64,000 nt of DNA, taken from contig CM028905.1 in the NCBI GenBank assembly GCA_016801885.1, forward strand, positions 15,944,256 through 16,008,255, in the 5' to 3' direction. Source of the DNA: Toxotes chatareus (Eukaryota > Chordata > Actinopteri > Toxotidae). This document shows positions 25,301-35,174 of this stretch, piece by piece. The stretch's first letter is position 1; each line of letters starts with the position of its first letter. A program made the position numbers and the translations under genes. The notes below the pieces were generated by a model, which did not search any database, was not told where the DNA came from, and was given only the letters and a program-made list of their open reading frames with translations.

Positions 25301-28300
25301 CAAAGCTCACCTTTCTCCTTCTGTATGTTCACTACGCCTCCCGCCCCCGTGTCCACTGCAGCATAGATGATTTCGAACAGCGTTTAGTTGGTGCCCTGTC
25401 ATTATGGCTGGAAATGGTAGCCCTGTTTGCTCAAAGGGAGGAGGAGGTAGAAACTCTTTGTTTATGGTTAATCTAGATACATGAACTCAAATGCTTGAAG
25501 AAATCTTTAATAAAATATGAAATTCTCTGAAACAGCAAGAATTTTATAAGTGCTCCGTACTCCTTAATCTGGTTTTGTTTTTTTAGGAGAATAGTGTGAC
25601 TTTTGGGAAACTTGTTGAAACTTGTTTGTTTGCCCTCTGAGAGAATGGAGAGAAGATTAAAAGTGTTTAGACCTGGGCTTAGTTTAACCAGCAGAAACAG
25701 CTACCTTGGCTCCTTTTAAAAATCTGTGTTTCGGAGCCTTTATGGCACAGGGGTCCAGGACCCTGACCAAAAGACCTTTGAAGAGTCCACTGCGGGTTGT
25801 TATCCGTGTAAGCACACAAAATTGTGTCAAATCTGATATTGATGACATGTTAAAGCAATGTGAAGGACAATTTTAAGACCAACCAAAATCAACCAAGGTC
25901 CTTTGTCAGTGTTACAGACAGAAGTGACCTCCTATCCACAGACACTGGTGTACAGATGGTCAGAGCACTGAGAGCAGTTTGTTTATGATAACCTGGACAT
26001 TGGTTAAAAATATCCTCACCGTCGAGCCTGACCTCATTCTTTTAGCATAATGAATGAGGAGTAAACAGTGTTGTCACATACAGGCAGGGGTGAGGGACGA
26101 CATGGACTGCACATGAAGGCTACCTTTTATTTTCATTCTAAACAGGTTAAAGGAGCACTCCGTTTATTTTACATGTCCATGTCAGATAACTAGTTGTGAG
26201 GACTACCACTCAGTGCAAGTAAATGGACATTTACCAGACAGGGAGTGTCTAGCAAAAGATGCTAACAGGTTGCATTATGGGAAGTGTAGGACCAGTGTTT
26301 TTGTCTGGACAACTCAGGTTCTACTGCCTCCATTCTTGTTTTAATCTTTCTCTTAAAAAGTGCACAAACTTTATGGAACTACAATATGAAATTATTTTAA
26401 ATATGTCCTCACATTGCTGTCCTCAGTCTGGTCTAGATTACCCTGCCAAGTCTCCTGGTCTTTCTCTCTGATCAGTGGATAACAGCGCCCTCCCGCTGCT
26501 TCTTATCAGGGATAAAAGTAGGCCTTGTTTTCTGATAAAATCCAGTAAAATAAAAGCTCTGAAGTAAACAAACACATTATCGGCAGCAAGCCATACAGTC
26601 CTGAGCTTCAAATGAACCAGCCAGATAATTCACTGGCAAGTGAATCAGTCAGTAAGTCAGCTGAACTGACACAGCAGTCAGTCAGACAGACAGGCAGGCT
26701 TTCAGTTAATGTTTGCTTGCCTCTTTATTTTTTTAAATTAAAAAAAAAAAAAATTTAATTTGTGCACACAAATCAGTTGGGTTAAATCTTTCATTTTTAC
26801 CCTTTCATTAGCAGGGCACCCAATCTGCTGCTGCCCCCGCACTGTTTTTTTTTTTTTTTTTTTCCTTTCAGTGCATCCAAATGCACTTTTCATCTGCTGT
26901 AAGATGTATTATAAATGTTCCTTTCATGTTAATGAGGGGATAATGAAGTCCCTCAATAGCACGACTGAAAAGCGCTGCACTCCTTTAATGAAGGCTTTAA
27001 GTTGGCATATTTGATTTGTCTAATTTATTCTTCAGAGATTTTCTATTTGAAGATTTAATATTGAAAAGGGAGACTTGAAAGGGAAAAATGCAGGGCTTTT
27101 AGAGGAGGAGTTATTTTGAATGGGTAATAGGCATTGATCGGCCTTGCTGAATTGTCTCTTCGTGGTAAATACATTGGAAGGTAGCAGGCAGTGCTCCTGC
27201 AGAGAGCCTTTCAGACTAATTAGGGCACATTTCCACGGTGTTTCCAGAGACAGTGCAGCAAAAAAAAAAAAACACCTGAGGAGAGGTAGACAGGATGGAG
27301 AAAGACTCAACTGTCAAGAGTGTTCTTTACCTCTCTTTGATTTCGTGATAAAATGTATGGTTCACACACAAAGAAAGGGATCTCTTTTAGTATTATCTAT
27401 GAGGTACATCTAATGTGAACACTATATGATTATTAAATATAACGCTCTGCATACTCTCTTCTAACTCCTAAAAAATAGGAGTTATTTGCAGCTTTGTTTT
27501 TACTTTGATGTTCTCTTTTCTATTCCAGTTACAAGGCCTGGGTCAGTTATGTAATATTGGTATTAAATGGTCAAAAGCAAAGATCTTTGCCTGAGTGAAA
27601 TGAAATCGGCAGAATTTTGATTGAAGTCGGGAAATTTCTGATCAAAGAAGGAAAGGAGATTAAGAATCTGGCCAGATCTTCAATGCCACATTTCAGTACT
27701 GCGCAGCTGTTAATACTCAGTGCTACAGACACATTTCAGTTGCTGTTAAAAAGGACCTGAGGTTTGATGGCCGGCTCTACTCAGTTCTGTGTACAGTGAC
27801 TATATGAGCAGCTCAGGATTTCTGATTACTCATGTGTCTGTGTCTGTGTCTGTCTTTCTTTCCAGCTATGAGGCTCTGCACGGAGGAGTGTCGTGTCCTG
27901 GGTCACTCCGATCAGTGCTGGATGCCGCCCCTGGCCTCCCCGGCCTCATCCTCCTCTGACTACCGCAGCAATCTCTACATCCCAGGGGAAGAAGCCCGCC
28001 AAGCTACTGACATCTCACAGGAAAAGACCCCACAGCCCTGCACTGACACCGGGACTGCCCGGAATCAAAGCTTCTCCACCTTCGGCAAAGACCTGGGTGG
28101 TGAGGATGGGGAAGAAGAAGAAAGGGGAGGGGACGGTGGGGGTGAGGACAGAGATGAAGACCTGTGTGGGACCACGTCACTACTGTCAGAGATGAGCAGC
28201 GTGTTCCAGAGGCTGTTACCCCAGGGTCTGGACTCGTACGTCCAAGTCAACGAGAACCAGAAAGGAACTAGCCTGAGCGGGATGGGTGTACCCATGACTG

Positions 28301-28824
28301 GATCATTAGATCGCAGGCGGGGCCATCTGCCTGGCAAGCCCAACCCCTCTGTCCACCAGCAGGGCGTGGCAGCCTGGGCTGCCAACACCCACTTCCAGAA
28401 CCCGGGAAGCAGCATCGGCCCATCTGGCCACCACCAGAGCGGCAGCTACCACACCCTGAAACCCAGCACCAAGCTAGGCTCTCAGAGCAGCAGCCACAAG
28501 GGCTCACAGGCACCCAAAAACAGCCCTCAGAACACGGGCCACACCCCTAAACCCCACAATAACCCCGTGCTCACGGCGCTGGTCAGCCCCACTCTGATGC
28601 AGCCTTCCCCAGCTCCTGTGCCAGTACCAGTGCCGCTCCCCGGGCCCTCCTCCAAGTGGCTGCCTGCCATGGAGGAGATCCCAGAGAATTACGAGGAGGA
28701 CGATTTTGACTCTGTCCTCAGCCACCTTCAGGGCAAACGCAGCGACAGCCGCCATGAGCTGGTGGATGCCAGCGAGCTGGTGGCTGAGATCAACAAACTC
28801 TTACAGGATGTCCGGCAGAGCTAG
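19864..28824 (+). CDS. pcdh18: Protocadherin-18 (whole gene, four coding exons)
   Basis: Single-pass cell-surface adhesion protein of the delta-2 non-clustered protocadherins, expected to mediate weak homophilic recognition and to signal to actin through its tail. The coding sequence joins 19864-22365, 22872-22960, 23345-23514 and 27866-28824, with GT-AG introns, giving 1239 aa. Seen in the translation: signal peptide 1-32; six cadherin repeats, the first five ending in DxNDN motifs at residues 134, 243, 351, 462 and 572; transmembrane helix about 702-725; CM1-like block 806-834; CM2-like DSGRGDSEAGDSDYE 877-891; WIRS peptide FSTFGK 990-995; conserved C-terminus ending LLQDVRQS. The domain order and tail match vertebrate PCDH18, which I recall as about 1135 aa in human, so this protein has a longer tail. 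The start is ATG 19864 (A at -3, G at +4). The open frame extends upstream, but only to a GTG at 19831. Paralogue a or b is unresolved. Confidence 0.95.
22366..22871 (+). other. pcdh18 intron 1
   Basis: This 506-bp intron begins GTAAGA and ends in a pyrimidine-rich tract with TTGTAG at 22866-22871. It contains C-rich and T-rich sequence and an ATTAAA at 22447-22452 that could support premature polyadenylation. No other element was seen. Confidence 0.85.
22872..22960 (+). CDS. pcdh18: pcdh18 coding exon 2
   Basis: This 89-nt exon encodes residues 835-863 plus two bases of codon 864, starting QVSQLLSMLHQGQYQPRPSF. This matches the small second coding exon of vertebrate PCDH18. The acceptor is TTGTAG and the donor CAG|GTAATG. 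It is too short to be found as an open frame of its own, but it is fixed by homology and by phase on both sides. Confidence 0.93.
22961..23344 (+). other. pcdh18 intron 2
   Basis: This 384-bp GT-AG intron has an acceptor pyrimidine tract (CTCTGTCTGTCTCTGTGCAG). It holds no recognisable element. Confidence 0.85.
23345..23514 (+). CDS. pcdh18: pcdh18 coding exon 3 with CM2-like motif
   Basis: This 170-nt exon completes Arg864 and encodes residues 865-920 plus one base of codon 921. It carries the DSGRGDSEAGDSDYE block and the segment SPMDRLLGEGF that is conserved in PCDH18 tails. The acceptor is CTGTGCAG and the donor CAG|GTACAC. The open frame continues past the donor only as proline-rich intron sequence. 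Confidence 0.93.
23769..24520. mobile_element. Non-autonomous hAT-type element in pcdh18 intron 3
   Basis: The element begins CAGAGTTTCTCAAC and ends with the inverted counterpart of CAGAGTTTCTTAAC, giving terminal inverted repeats of about 14 bp with one mismatch. Its flanks GGTTAAAC (23761-23768) and GGTTAAGA (24521-24528) agree at 6 of 8 positions, as expected for an aged 8-bp hAT target duplication. The 752-bp body has no transposase frame. Confidence 0.6.
25575..25730 (+). repeat. Degenerate teleost MITE-like repeat, copy 2
   Basis: Carries the left-end phrase GGAGAATAGTGTGACTTTTG and the later GAATGGAGAGAAGATT and AGAAACAGCTACCTTGGCTC. These occur in the same order as in a common teleost repeat also present at 15350-15510. 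Confidence 0.45.
26145..26310 (+). repeat. Possible MITE end fragment
   Basis: TTAAAGGAGCACTCCGTTTA at 26147 resembles the terminal sequence of a widespread teleost MITE family. The matching opposite end was not found, so this is a truncated copy at best. Confidence 0.3.
26900..27260. promoter_or_regulatory. Candidate intronic regulatory element in pcdh18 intron 3
   Basis: Repeat-free, AT-rich sequence with words such as CATGTTAATGAGGGGATAATG, CTTTAATGAAGG, ATTGATCGGCC and AGACTAATTAGGGCACA. Its texture resembles upstream candidates at 10.2-12.45 kb. Function and conservation are inferred. Confidence 0.25.
27866..28824 (+). CDS. pcdh18: pcdh18 coding exon 4: distal cytoplasmic tail
   Basis: The exon begins two bases before ATG 27868 (Met922) and runs to TAG 28822-28824. 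It encodes residues 922-1239 plus the end of codon 921. The opening MRLCTEECRVLGHSDQCWMP is strongly conserved in PCDH18. Next come FSTFGK (990-995), matching the WIRS consensus that binds the WAVE actin-regulatory complex; an acidic Glu/Asp/Gly run (about 998-1019); LLSEMSSVFQRLLP; a Ser/His/Gly/Asn-rich low-complexity stretch; a Pro-Val repeat (about 1168-1183); and the conserved end KWLPAMEEIPENYEEDDFD ... LLQDVRQS. The acidic and proline-rich insertions make the tail longer than the human one. Frames on the opposite strand over 28065-28755 are shadows. Confidence 0.95.
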
Positions 28825-29395
28825 ACTTCCTGTTTTGTTTTTTTTATTCTCTTTATTTATTTACCACCCACTGACTGCTTCCTTTTACCTTCAGAATTAA
28901 AGCGAGGGATTGTGGGTGTCAAAAAAAAAAAAAGTTCCTGAAATGAGAAACAAAGACAAAAAAACCCGGAATTGTCATTAAAGTTGCATTTCTAATGTAA
29001 TAATTGTGTTTTGTGAATGCTAAATATCCAAAAAATTGTTTGTAATTGCTGTTTTGGTACACAATGTACACTATGTGACGATATTTATCTTTGTATTTTA
29101 AAAATACATTTGTATACTTATATTTATAAAAAAAAAAGTGTATATAAACTTAATCAGAAGTCTATTTTTATATTTTGAATGCATGTTAAGTACAAAAACC
29201 TTGAATCAAGACTTTGACATGCGATCGACATTCTACGTATTTAAATTGTCTTTTGTATTGTGATTTTTTTTTTTTAGTTGTCACTATGCTATGTATACAT
29301 GAATATATTAATGAATTAATAGACACTTGTCTTTGTGGCCTGTTGTGGGGAATGGGAGGGTACGTAAATAAAAATAATAATATACAAACTTTACT
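28825..29395 (+). other. pcdh18: pcdh18 3' UTR
   Basis: A/T-rich non-coding sequence follows the stop codon. It contains ATTAAA hexamers (28896-28901, 28977-28982), a run of 13 A at 28921-28933, a perfect 8-bp inverted repeat TGTATTTT-A-AAAATACA (29092-29108), and TGTATATA (29139-29146), which fits the Pumilio-binding consensus TGTANATA. The end is placed just past the AATAAA at 29367 and is an estimate. Confidence 0.6.
29367..29372 (+). terminator. pcdh18: Polyadenylation signal AATAAA of pcdh18
   Basis: A canonical AATAAA lies 543 nt after the stop, followed within 30-50 nt by GT-rich sequence (AGTCTGTGGTTTATATTTG). It is the best candidate for the main poly(A) signal. The ATTAAA variants at 28896 and 28977 could make shorter forms. 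Confidence 0.55.
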
Positions 29396-29399
29396 CAGT

Positions 29400-31010
29400 C
29401 TGTGGTTTATATTTGAGTTTTTGGAGGTTCCAGTATTTTATGTACTTTATAACAGTGCATAAATTCTGTGCAACTATTTAATGAATTTGAAAACATGTAC
29501 TTTATTCCATAGACAGTAGGATACAGCTCAGACCAATGTTTCATCACAACACTACTGAAGACAGAATGTTGTACAGGGGAAGAAGTAATTTACAGCCGAT
29601 GAACTAAATGATTAATCAACAGAAAATTAATGCAGTTTAGATAATTAGCTCGTTGTTTCCTACATTTCTGAAAAAAAAGTGAATATTCACTGGTTCTGGC
29701 TCCTCAAACATCAGGATTTTGTGTTTTTCTCTGTTTTAAATCTTTGTAAACTGCATGTCTAAAAAAGACGTGAACTTGTAATAGCCATTTTTTAAAGTCT
29801 AAGACTAAGACTGTTTACTGAAAATGATCTGGTCAGTGCTGCAGATTGTGATGTTCACTATAAACTCGAAAAGGTTGCAAAGTCTATGAAAACAGTGTGG
29901 ATAAAAAGCACAGCTGGGTTTATCCTTCACTAAACCCATCATCAGTCTTCATCTTCACATCAGCAAATTCAGTTCTTGTTAGTGTTTGAAATTTGTACCA
30001 CGTGCTCCTTCTCACACCAGAGAGCTTTTGAAGCATTTCCACAAACACTAAATAACTTGACACAGGCAGGATTGTTGTCTCAGCCCAGAAAAAAAAAACC
30101 CCAAAAAACACACAGAGTGTCTCTGCATTCTGTCAGCAATCTCAGAGTCACTCCAATTCTCAAAACAAAAGGATCAGACTTGGATATGTGGTTGCTGATG
30201 GGAGAAATGTGCTGTGGAAGCAGATGGAAATAGCTGTTGTGAAGAGACATGCAGAGGCAGTGAGAGTTTGGTCTTGGATTTGATGGAGACACCTCCCTTC
30301 TCTGTTGCCTTAACAGCTAGATAATGGGTGACACCTAGAGGTTCACCATGTGTGCTGTAAACCAATGACTCACCCAGCTCTTACCACCACATTACTACCA
30401 CTGGCAAGCACCCAGCCCTGACATGGAGCCAGAGAGGCAGAGCAAAGAAACAGAGCCCCCTGGAGGACAAATCACCACATTGCAGCTTTCAGAGAATGCA
30501 TCTGAATGGACAAGCCATTACTATCTGAGAAAATAAGTAAAACAAACAAAAAAAAAAAAGAAAAGAAGAAAAATGTATTTGTTTCACCAATAAATAGCAA
30601 TAATAATAACAATAATAATAAACCACTTGTCAGTCATGCACGTGTTTATATTAGACTGATGGAAATTCAACATGTTGGTCTCATGTCTACATGTGCACCA
30701 TGGCCACTTTTATATAACAGTCACTATATCAATCAGAGCTGCAACATTTCTGTGTCACGTCCAATACAACACAAGTCTGAATTAAATACCACATTAAACG
30801 CTGATTGGCATAAAGACAGAGAAATCCTATGATCACCATATTCTCTCAGTCTTCATAGTTTATGCACAGAGAAAATGACATGAGATTAATAAGATATGAC
30901 AGAACATGAAAGTGAGAATTTTAAGTTGTTGATGAGATTCTTCTGATATCACTTCAGTGTATTAAACCCCCCCCAAAGTGGTGCACTTTTATTCATGCTC
31001 AGTGCAGGGA
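29400..31010. other. Intergenic DNA downstream of pcdh18, no gene seen
   Basis: No exon or mobile element recognised. Short simple repeats only (AAT-rich 30599-30621, poly-C at about 30967-30974). Confidence 0.5.
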
Positions 31011-31012
31011 GC

Positions 31013-31067
<55 letters not shown>
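31013..31067. repeat. Compound (GT)n(AT)n microsatellite
   Basis: GT units (31013-31034) run directly into AT units (31035-31067). It abuts the left side of a hAT remnant. Confidence 0.95.
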
Positions 31068-31068
<1 letters not shown>

Positions 31069-31069
31069 C

Positions 31070-31970
31070 ATACAATTATTTTATCGCACATTAACGCAGT
31101 TTTTATTATTATTATTTTTATGAAAGTCCGTTGCTCACTTGCTCTGAATACACATACAGACAATGGACCTCAGGTGAGGTGGGATGTTGATCAGTATTGG
31201 CTCGGGATGGGTGTCATCACGCGTCTCAGCTAATGAGAGCGTTTGGGGTGGGCCTAAGACTGCTGCAGCGCTCAGGTGAACCGGAACACAAAAGGACCGA
31301 CCAGAACATGGAGAAAGGTAGCAAACTCTTATTTTTTCATTTTAAATCTCTTCCAGACGGCGGAGTTGATAGAACCAAAGTTGTTTGTAACCACTGCAAA
31401 GTTGAATTTTCTTATCTCAGTCTGAAGTATCACTTAAATGCAACACACACCGTTGATGCCAGCAAATCACCCACCCAAACAAACAAACAGTGACAGTAAA
31501 TCCCAGCAGTGGACGGTTTTCTTTGTGTTCGACCACTTCACTTCACTCTAACAGGGACACTTGCTACTGAACGTAGACTATTTATGCTGCTCCCTGATCA
31601 GAGAAAAATGTTCCTTCTGGTACCTGCTCAGAAAAAAAAAAGAAAAGAAAATCGTTTTTCTATAACAAACTAGATAAAACGTTAATGCCCTGGCAGTGGC
31701 AAATAGCTTTGGTTTTAAATTTGATTTGATTACATTCATCTTTAAGTTGATATTCACAAGAAATAGTTTAACTGCTACTGTGTCAAGTGTTAAAAAGCAC
31801 CTTATTTGTTTAAAGTGTATGCAAGCGAAATGTTATTGCACTTTTGTTCATATAGCAGTACTTTTAAAATAAAAGTGCACAGTACGCTACTTTTGAATTC
31901 ATTATTGAATTTTCCCCATAACAATGCGATCAATCACAATTAAAATTTTTCATCGTTGGATATATAAATA
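31070..31970 (+). mobile_element. hAT (Ac-like) element remnant
   Basis: The segment holds a BED-finger fragment (31308-31493) and, at its right, sequence typical of the ends of a fish hAT family (AACAATGCGATCAATCACAA, then AATTAAAATTTTTCATCG). The left side has TTTTATCGCACATTAACGC near 31080. Terminal repeats and target duplication are not clean, so the borders are approximate. The transposase core (catalytic domain and C-terminal dimerisation region) is absent. Confidence 0.5.
31308..31493 (+). pseudogene. BED zinc finger fragment of a hAT transposase
   Basis: Sixty-one codons from ATG 31308 to TGA. The peptide has the finger pattern VVCNHC ... KYHLNATH (C-x2-C and H-x4-H), typical of the DNA-binding BED domain at the N-terminus of hAT transposases. 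The spacing between cysteines and histidines looks a few residues short (SYLSLKYH), suggesting a small deletion, and nothing of the catalytic domain follows. It is most likely inactive. An exapted small ZBED-like protein cannot be excluded but nothing supports it. Confidence 0.55.
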
Positions 31971-32554
31971 TATCTCCTAATTCTTTACATGCTGTCTTAA
32001 AGTGTGTAAAGCATGTGTGAGAAATAATCATGGGATTGAAAACATGCACTTTGCAAGTTTAAAAACAGTGAGATAAACAACATGATGTATGACCAGAGAG
32101 CCACTTTAGCCTGTAGACATCAGTGTGGTAGGGTTACCGGTAACTGAACTGAACTTTTTCCCCCCTGCATTAATCATGGAGTGAAGTGTATTTCAGTTGC
32201 AGTAATATGAAACACAACTGCTACAGTCAATCCGATTATCCTCACTCCTACTGTCTTTAAATGTCTCTGTCTCGTGTCTGTCTTTCCAATCTGAGGCTCT
32301 CTGCTCTTAATGCAAGAGAGAGGGCATCACTGAGGGAGAGACAGGTAGGGGTGGACAGAGAGTGTTAGAGAATGTAGAGAATTTTTACACACTTTATTGA
32401 GCTGGAAATTGGATTTTATTAGGAGGGAATGTGACTGTAGAGAGAAAGACGGACACAATGAGACTGTGTGAGAGAGAAAAGGGTGGAGAGACGTACCAGA
32501 GCTTTTCATGCAGTTCAGCCATCTCTCTCTCTCTGTCTCTCTCCCTCTCTCTCT

Positions 32555-33175
32555 CAAATTCAAATCCATGCCTTATTGACATGAAAGTTTCAAAAACAAA
32601 GGCATCAATTGCTAAAGCAACAAAATACAAACACAACAAAGAACAAGTATGCAAGACAGATACATGTGTACATTAATTCAATATTTACAAGTATATTGTG
32701 TGTGTGTGTCCAGGTCATGCAATGAATAATTCACATTTCAGGCAGGCGTTCATGTATCAACCTCACCTGTTGAACAGTAACCTCATGTTCTGTTTTCTTT
32801 GGGTTGCTGTGTTTTGTTTGTGCGTCTTCCCCATTCAGTTGCTAGTTCGTGGTCACTTGGTTGGTCTGTCTCTGATAGTCAGAGATGTTCTGCTAATTCA
32901 GAATCTCAGTTGCATTTATGCTTCAGAGAAGTGGAATCACATCTCAGGAAGGAGCTTAATTGCATTAATCAAGTTCCTTCTTTCCAGTGTCTCAGTTTTC
33001 TTTACATTGTTTTAGAATTTGCTTTGCTCTCACTGGTGTTTGGAAAGCAGTGTTGTTGTGAGACTGACCGGTGTTTGAGAGGACGCTCTTCTTTGGTCTC
33101 ATTTCTTGAGTTTGGAGAGCTTTGGAGGGTGTCGAGGGAGCTGAAAAAAAAAATTTGAATGTTTAATTTTTTTTT
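32555..33175. repeat. Probable interspersed repeat, family unknown
   Basis: Begins with a phrase common in fish repeats (CAAATTCAAATCCATGCCTT followed by ATTGACATGA) and runs to a T-rich end. It contains two overlapping open frames without recognisable domains. Family and borders were not determined. Confidence 0.25.
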
Positions 33176-33268
33176 TAATGTTAATTCAATCCTGTGTGTA
33201 TCTGTCTAATCCTGCACCACAGGCATTGGCTGGTGTTTTTCTTTGTATGTGTAAAATGTATGTGTAGG

Positions 33269-33303
33269 ATTCTGATTCTGATTCTGATTCTGATTCTGAA
33301 TTC
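33269..33303 (+). repeat. (GATTCT)n tail of a LINE-like element
   Basis: Five to six GATTCT units. A shorter run of the same unit ends the LINE-like tail at 58680-58808, so this is probably the 3' tail of a related, otherwise eroded copy. Confidence 0.5.
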
Positions 33304-33636
33304 TGCATGTAGAGATTCTGTAGGATGTTTGTCTGTGAGCTGTGAGGACTGACTGGACCCATACTTCACCACCATACAGCACTATGGGCAGGATAACAAT
33401 GTCAAATATTTTAAGCCAACTTTGAATTGTAATTTGGAAGTTATACAGTTACATTTATTATATATTTATCACATGTTCTGTTAATTGCATTTGTTGCTTT
33501 TAAAGGCTATGGCTCATACTGTGGTCACTGATGAGTCATGATGAACTGGTATTTGTTTTCCTGACGAATGGGGCATTTTTGGAAAATGACATTGAATGAT
33601 ATTTGTTTTCCTCATATTTACTGCCAGGGCACAGGT

Positions 33637-33668
<32 letters not shown>

Positions 33669-33840
33669 ATCTCTGGCTGTCTCATCAGTGCTGATTCCCT
33701 CTGCATGTCCTATGCAAGCCACCTGTATTGTCATGGATACACTGAGACTGTGTGTGTGTTGTAGATGAATTGACATGCATGTCAGCATGTCAGTGTATAT
33801 GTGTAGAATGAGAGATTTAACACAGTGTCATTTGAGGAGT

Positions 33841-33860
33841 GTGTGTGTGTGTGTGTGTGC
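33841..33860. repeat. (GT)n microsatellite
   Basis: Ten GT units. Confidence 0.9.
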
Positions 33861-34884
33861 CTACTGTATGTCTCATGGTGTGTATGTTGGCTTTATCATT
33901 TTTGGATTGACTCAGCAACAGAGAGAGGATGGCAGCAAACAGCTGATATATTAAATCCATTCATCTTGTTGAGACGCTGATACATTCCGCTGTCTCAGGG
34001 ATTTTGGACGCTGATTTTGTCCTCACGTCTCAGGTGGCAGCTGCAGATGATTTCTAAACAAAACTTCTGTATTGTGACATCACTAAATGAAATGCTTTCA
34101 TTTTACCCCTTTTTCGAAACGCTCTCCTCCTCCCTACAGCTTATAACTCTTCATTTTGCTTGATTCCTGTGAGCTGTCTTTATTATTATAGACGTTTCTA
34201 TCACGAGTCAAATTTATCCAAACAGTGACAGCACAGTTAGGTCTTCTCCTTCTTTCATAAATGCTGAAACACATGATCTGTGGCCATAAGAGCCGTGGGC
34301 ATTTAGCCAATGGTTAAATAATATTTCACCTGAACTTGTTTCAAACTTTTCTCCACTCTGGCAGCAACACAAATCTGGTGCATGTATTTGTTGTTGGCTT
34401 AAGTGCTTAAGTGTCACAGCGTGACACTTGAAGACATATTTCATAGCTATGGCCCTGACTGGTGAGGAGCTATCAGGTGAAATGGAATTTGTTACATCCA
34501 TTAGTTCACTCTTTTACTCTCAGTTTGTCTGTTGTTGCTTAATTATTTATCTTAGCTATTGTATCTCTTGACACGCTCCAGGCTGATGTATCTAAATGGA
34601 ATTTCTCCTTTAACAAAGGTTGTTTTCCATGTAGATTCTATACATTTATACAATCTATACATGTAATACAAATAGCTTCTGCTTTCCCCATGCAAAAAAT
34701 ATTACATGCAGTTTGAAAACAAGACTCAGTGAACATTATCATGGGATGTCATGGCACCAGCAACAAGGCACTTCATGGATTTTGAAAATCTAAATCTAAA
34801 TCTTTAATTGTAATGGGGTTGAACCCTTTCACTTGTTAAACAGAAATTAGCATGTCCCCTCTCTGCAGAGGACTTATAGTCTCT

Positions 34885-35165
34885 CACTTATAGTGACCAT
34901 TGGGTTCTTGGTCAACCCCCCCCTGACCAAAAACCCTTCATGCCCAGTTAGTCAGTTTGGCCAGACAGCCAACCCCTATGAAGAGTCCTGGTGGTTCCAG
35001 ACTTCCTCCATTTCACAGTTATTGAGGCCACTGTTCTCCTGGGAACACTCAGATCTCATAAGTGGTCTTATAACCATGCCCTGATCTATGGCTCACCACA
35101 TTTCTCCTGCAAGTCCTGACATACAGTGTGAATTGTGTGGGGCCTTACATACACAAGTGTGTTCA
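34885..35165. mobile_element. DNA-transposon-like teleost repeat fragment
   Basis: GTGACCATTGGGTTCTTGGT near 34894 and AGAGTCCTGGTGGTTCCAGA near 34982, followed by GAGGCCACTGTTCTCCTGGG, occur in this order in a very common fish repeat that I believe to be Tc1-related. No intact frame. The superfamily assignment is from memory and uncertain. Confidence 0.45.
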
Positions 35166-35174
35166 TTCTTTTTT

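Larger units (their letters stand above)
23515..27865 (+). other. pcdh18 intron 3
   Basis: This 4351-bp GT-AG intron (GTACAC ... CTTTCCAG) holds a 752-bp hAT-type element, two MITE-like fragments (25.6 and 26.15 kb) and regulatory-looking AT-rich DNA near 26.9-27.25 kb. Its open frames have no recognisable products. Confidence 0.85.

Noticed and set aside
28065..28755. Antisense frames within pcdh18 exon 4
   Set aside because: Shadows of GC-rich tail codons, with no conserved motif.
28921..28933. A-run after an ATTAAA as evidence for a processed pseudogene tail
   Set aside because: The gene has introns and the run lies inside a continuing 3' UTR, so it is genomic poly-A rather than a retrocopy tail.
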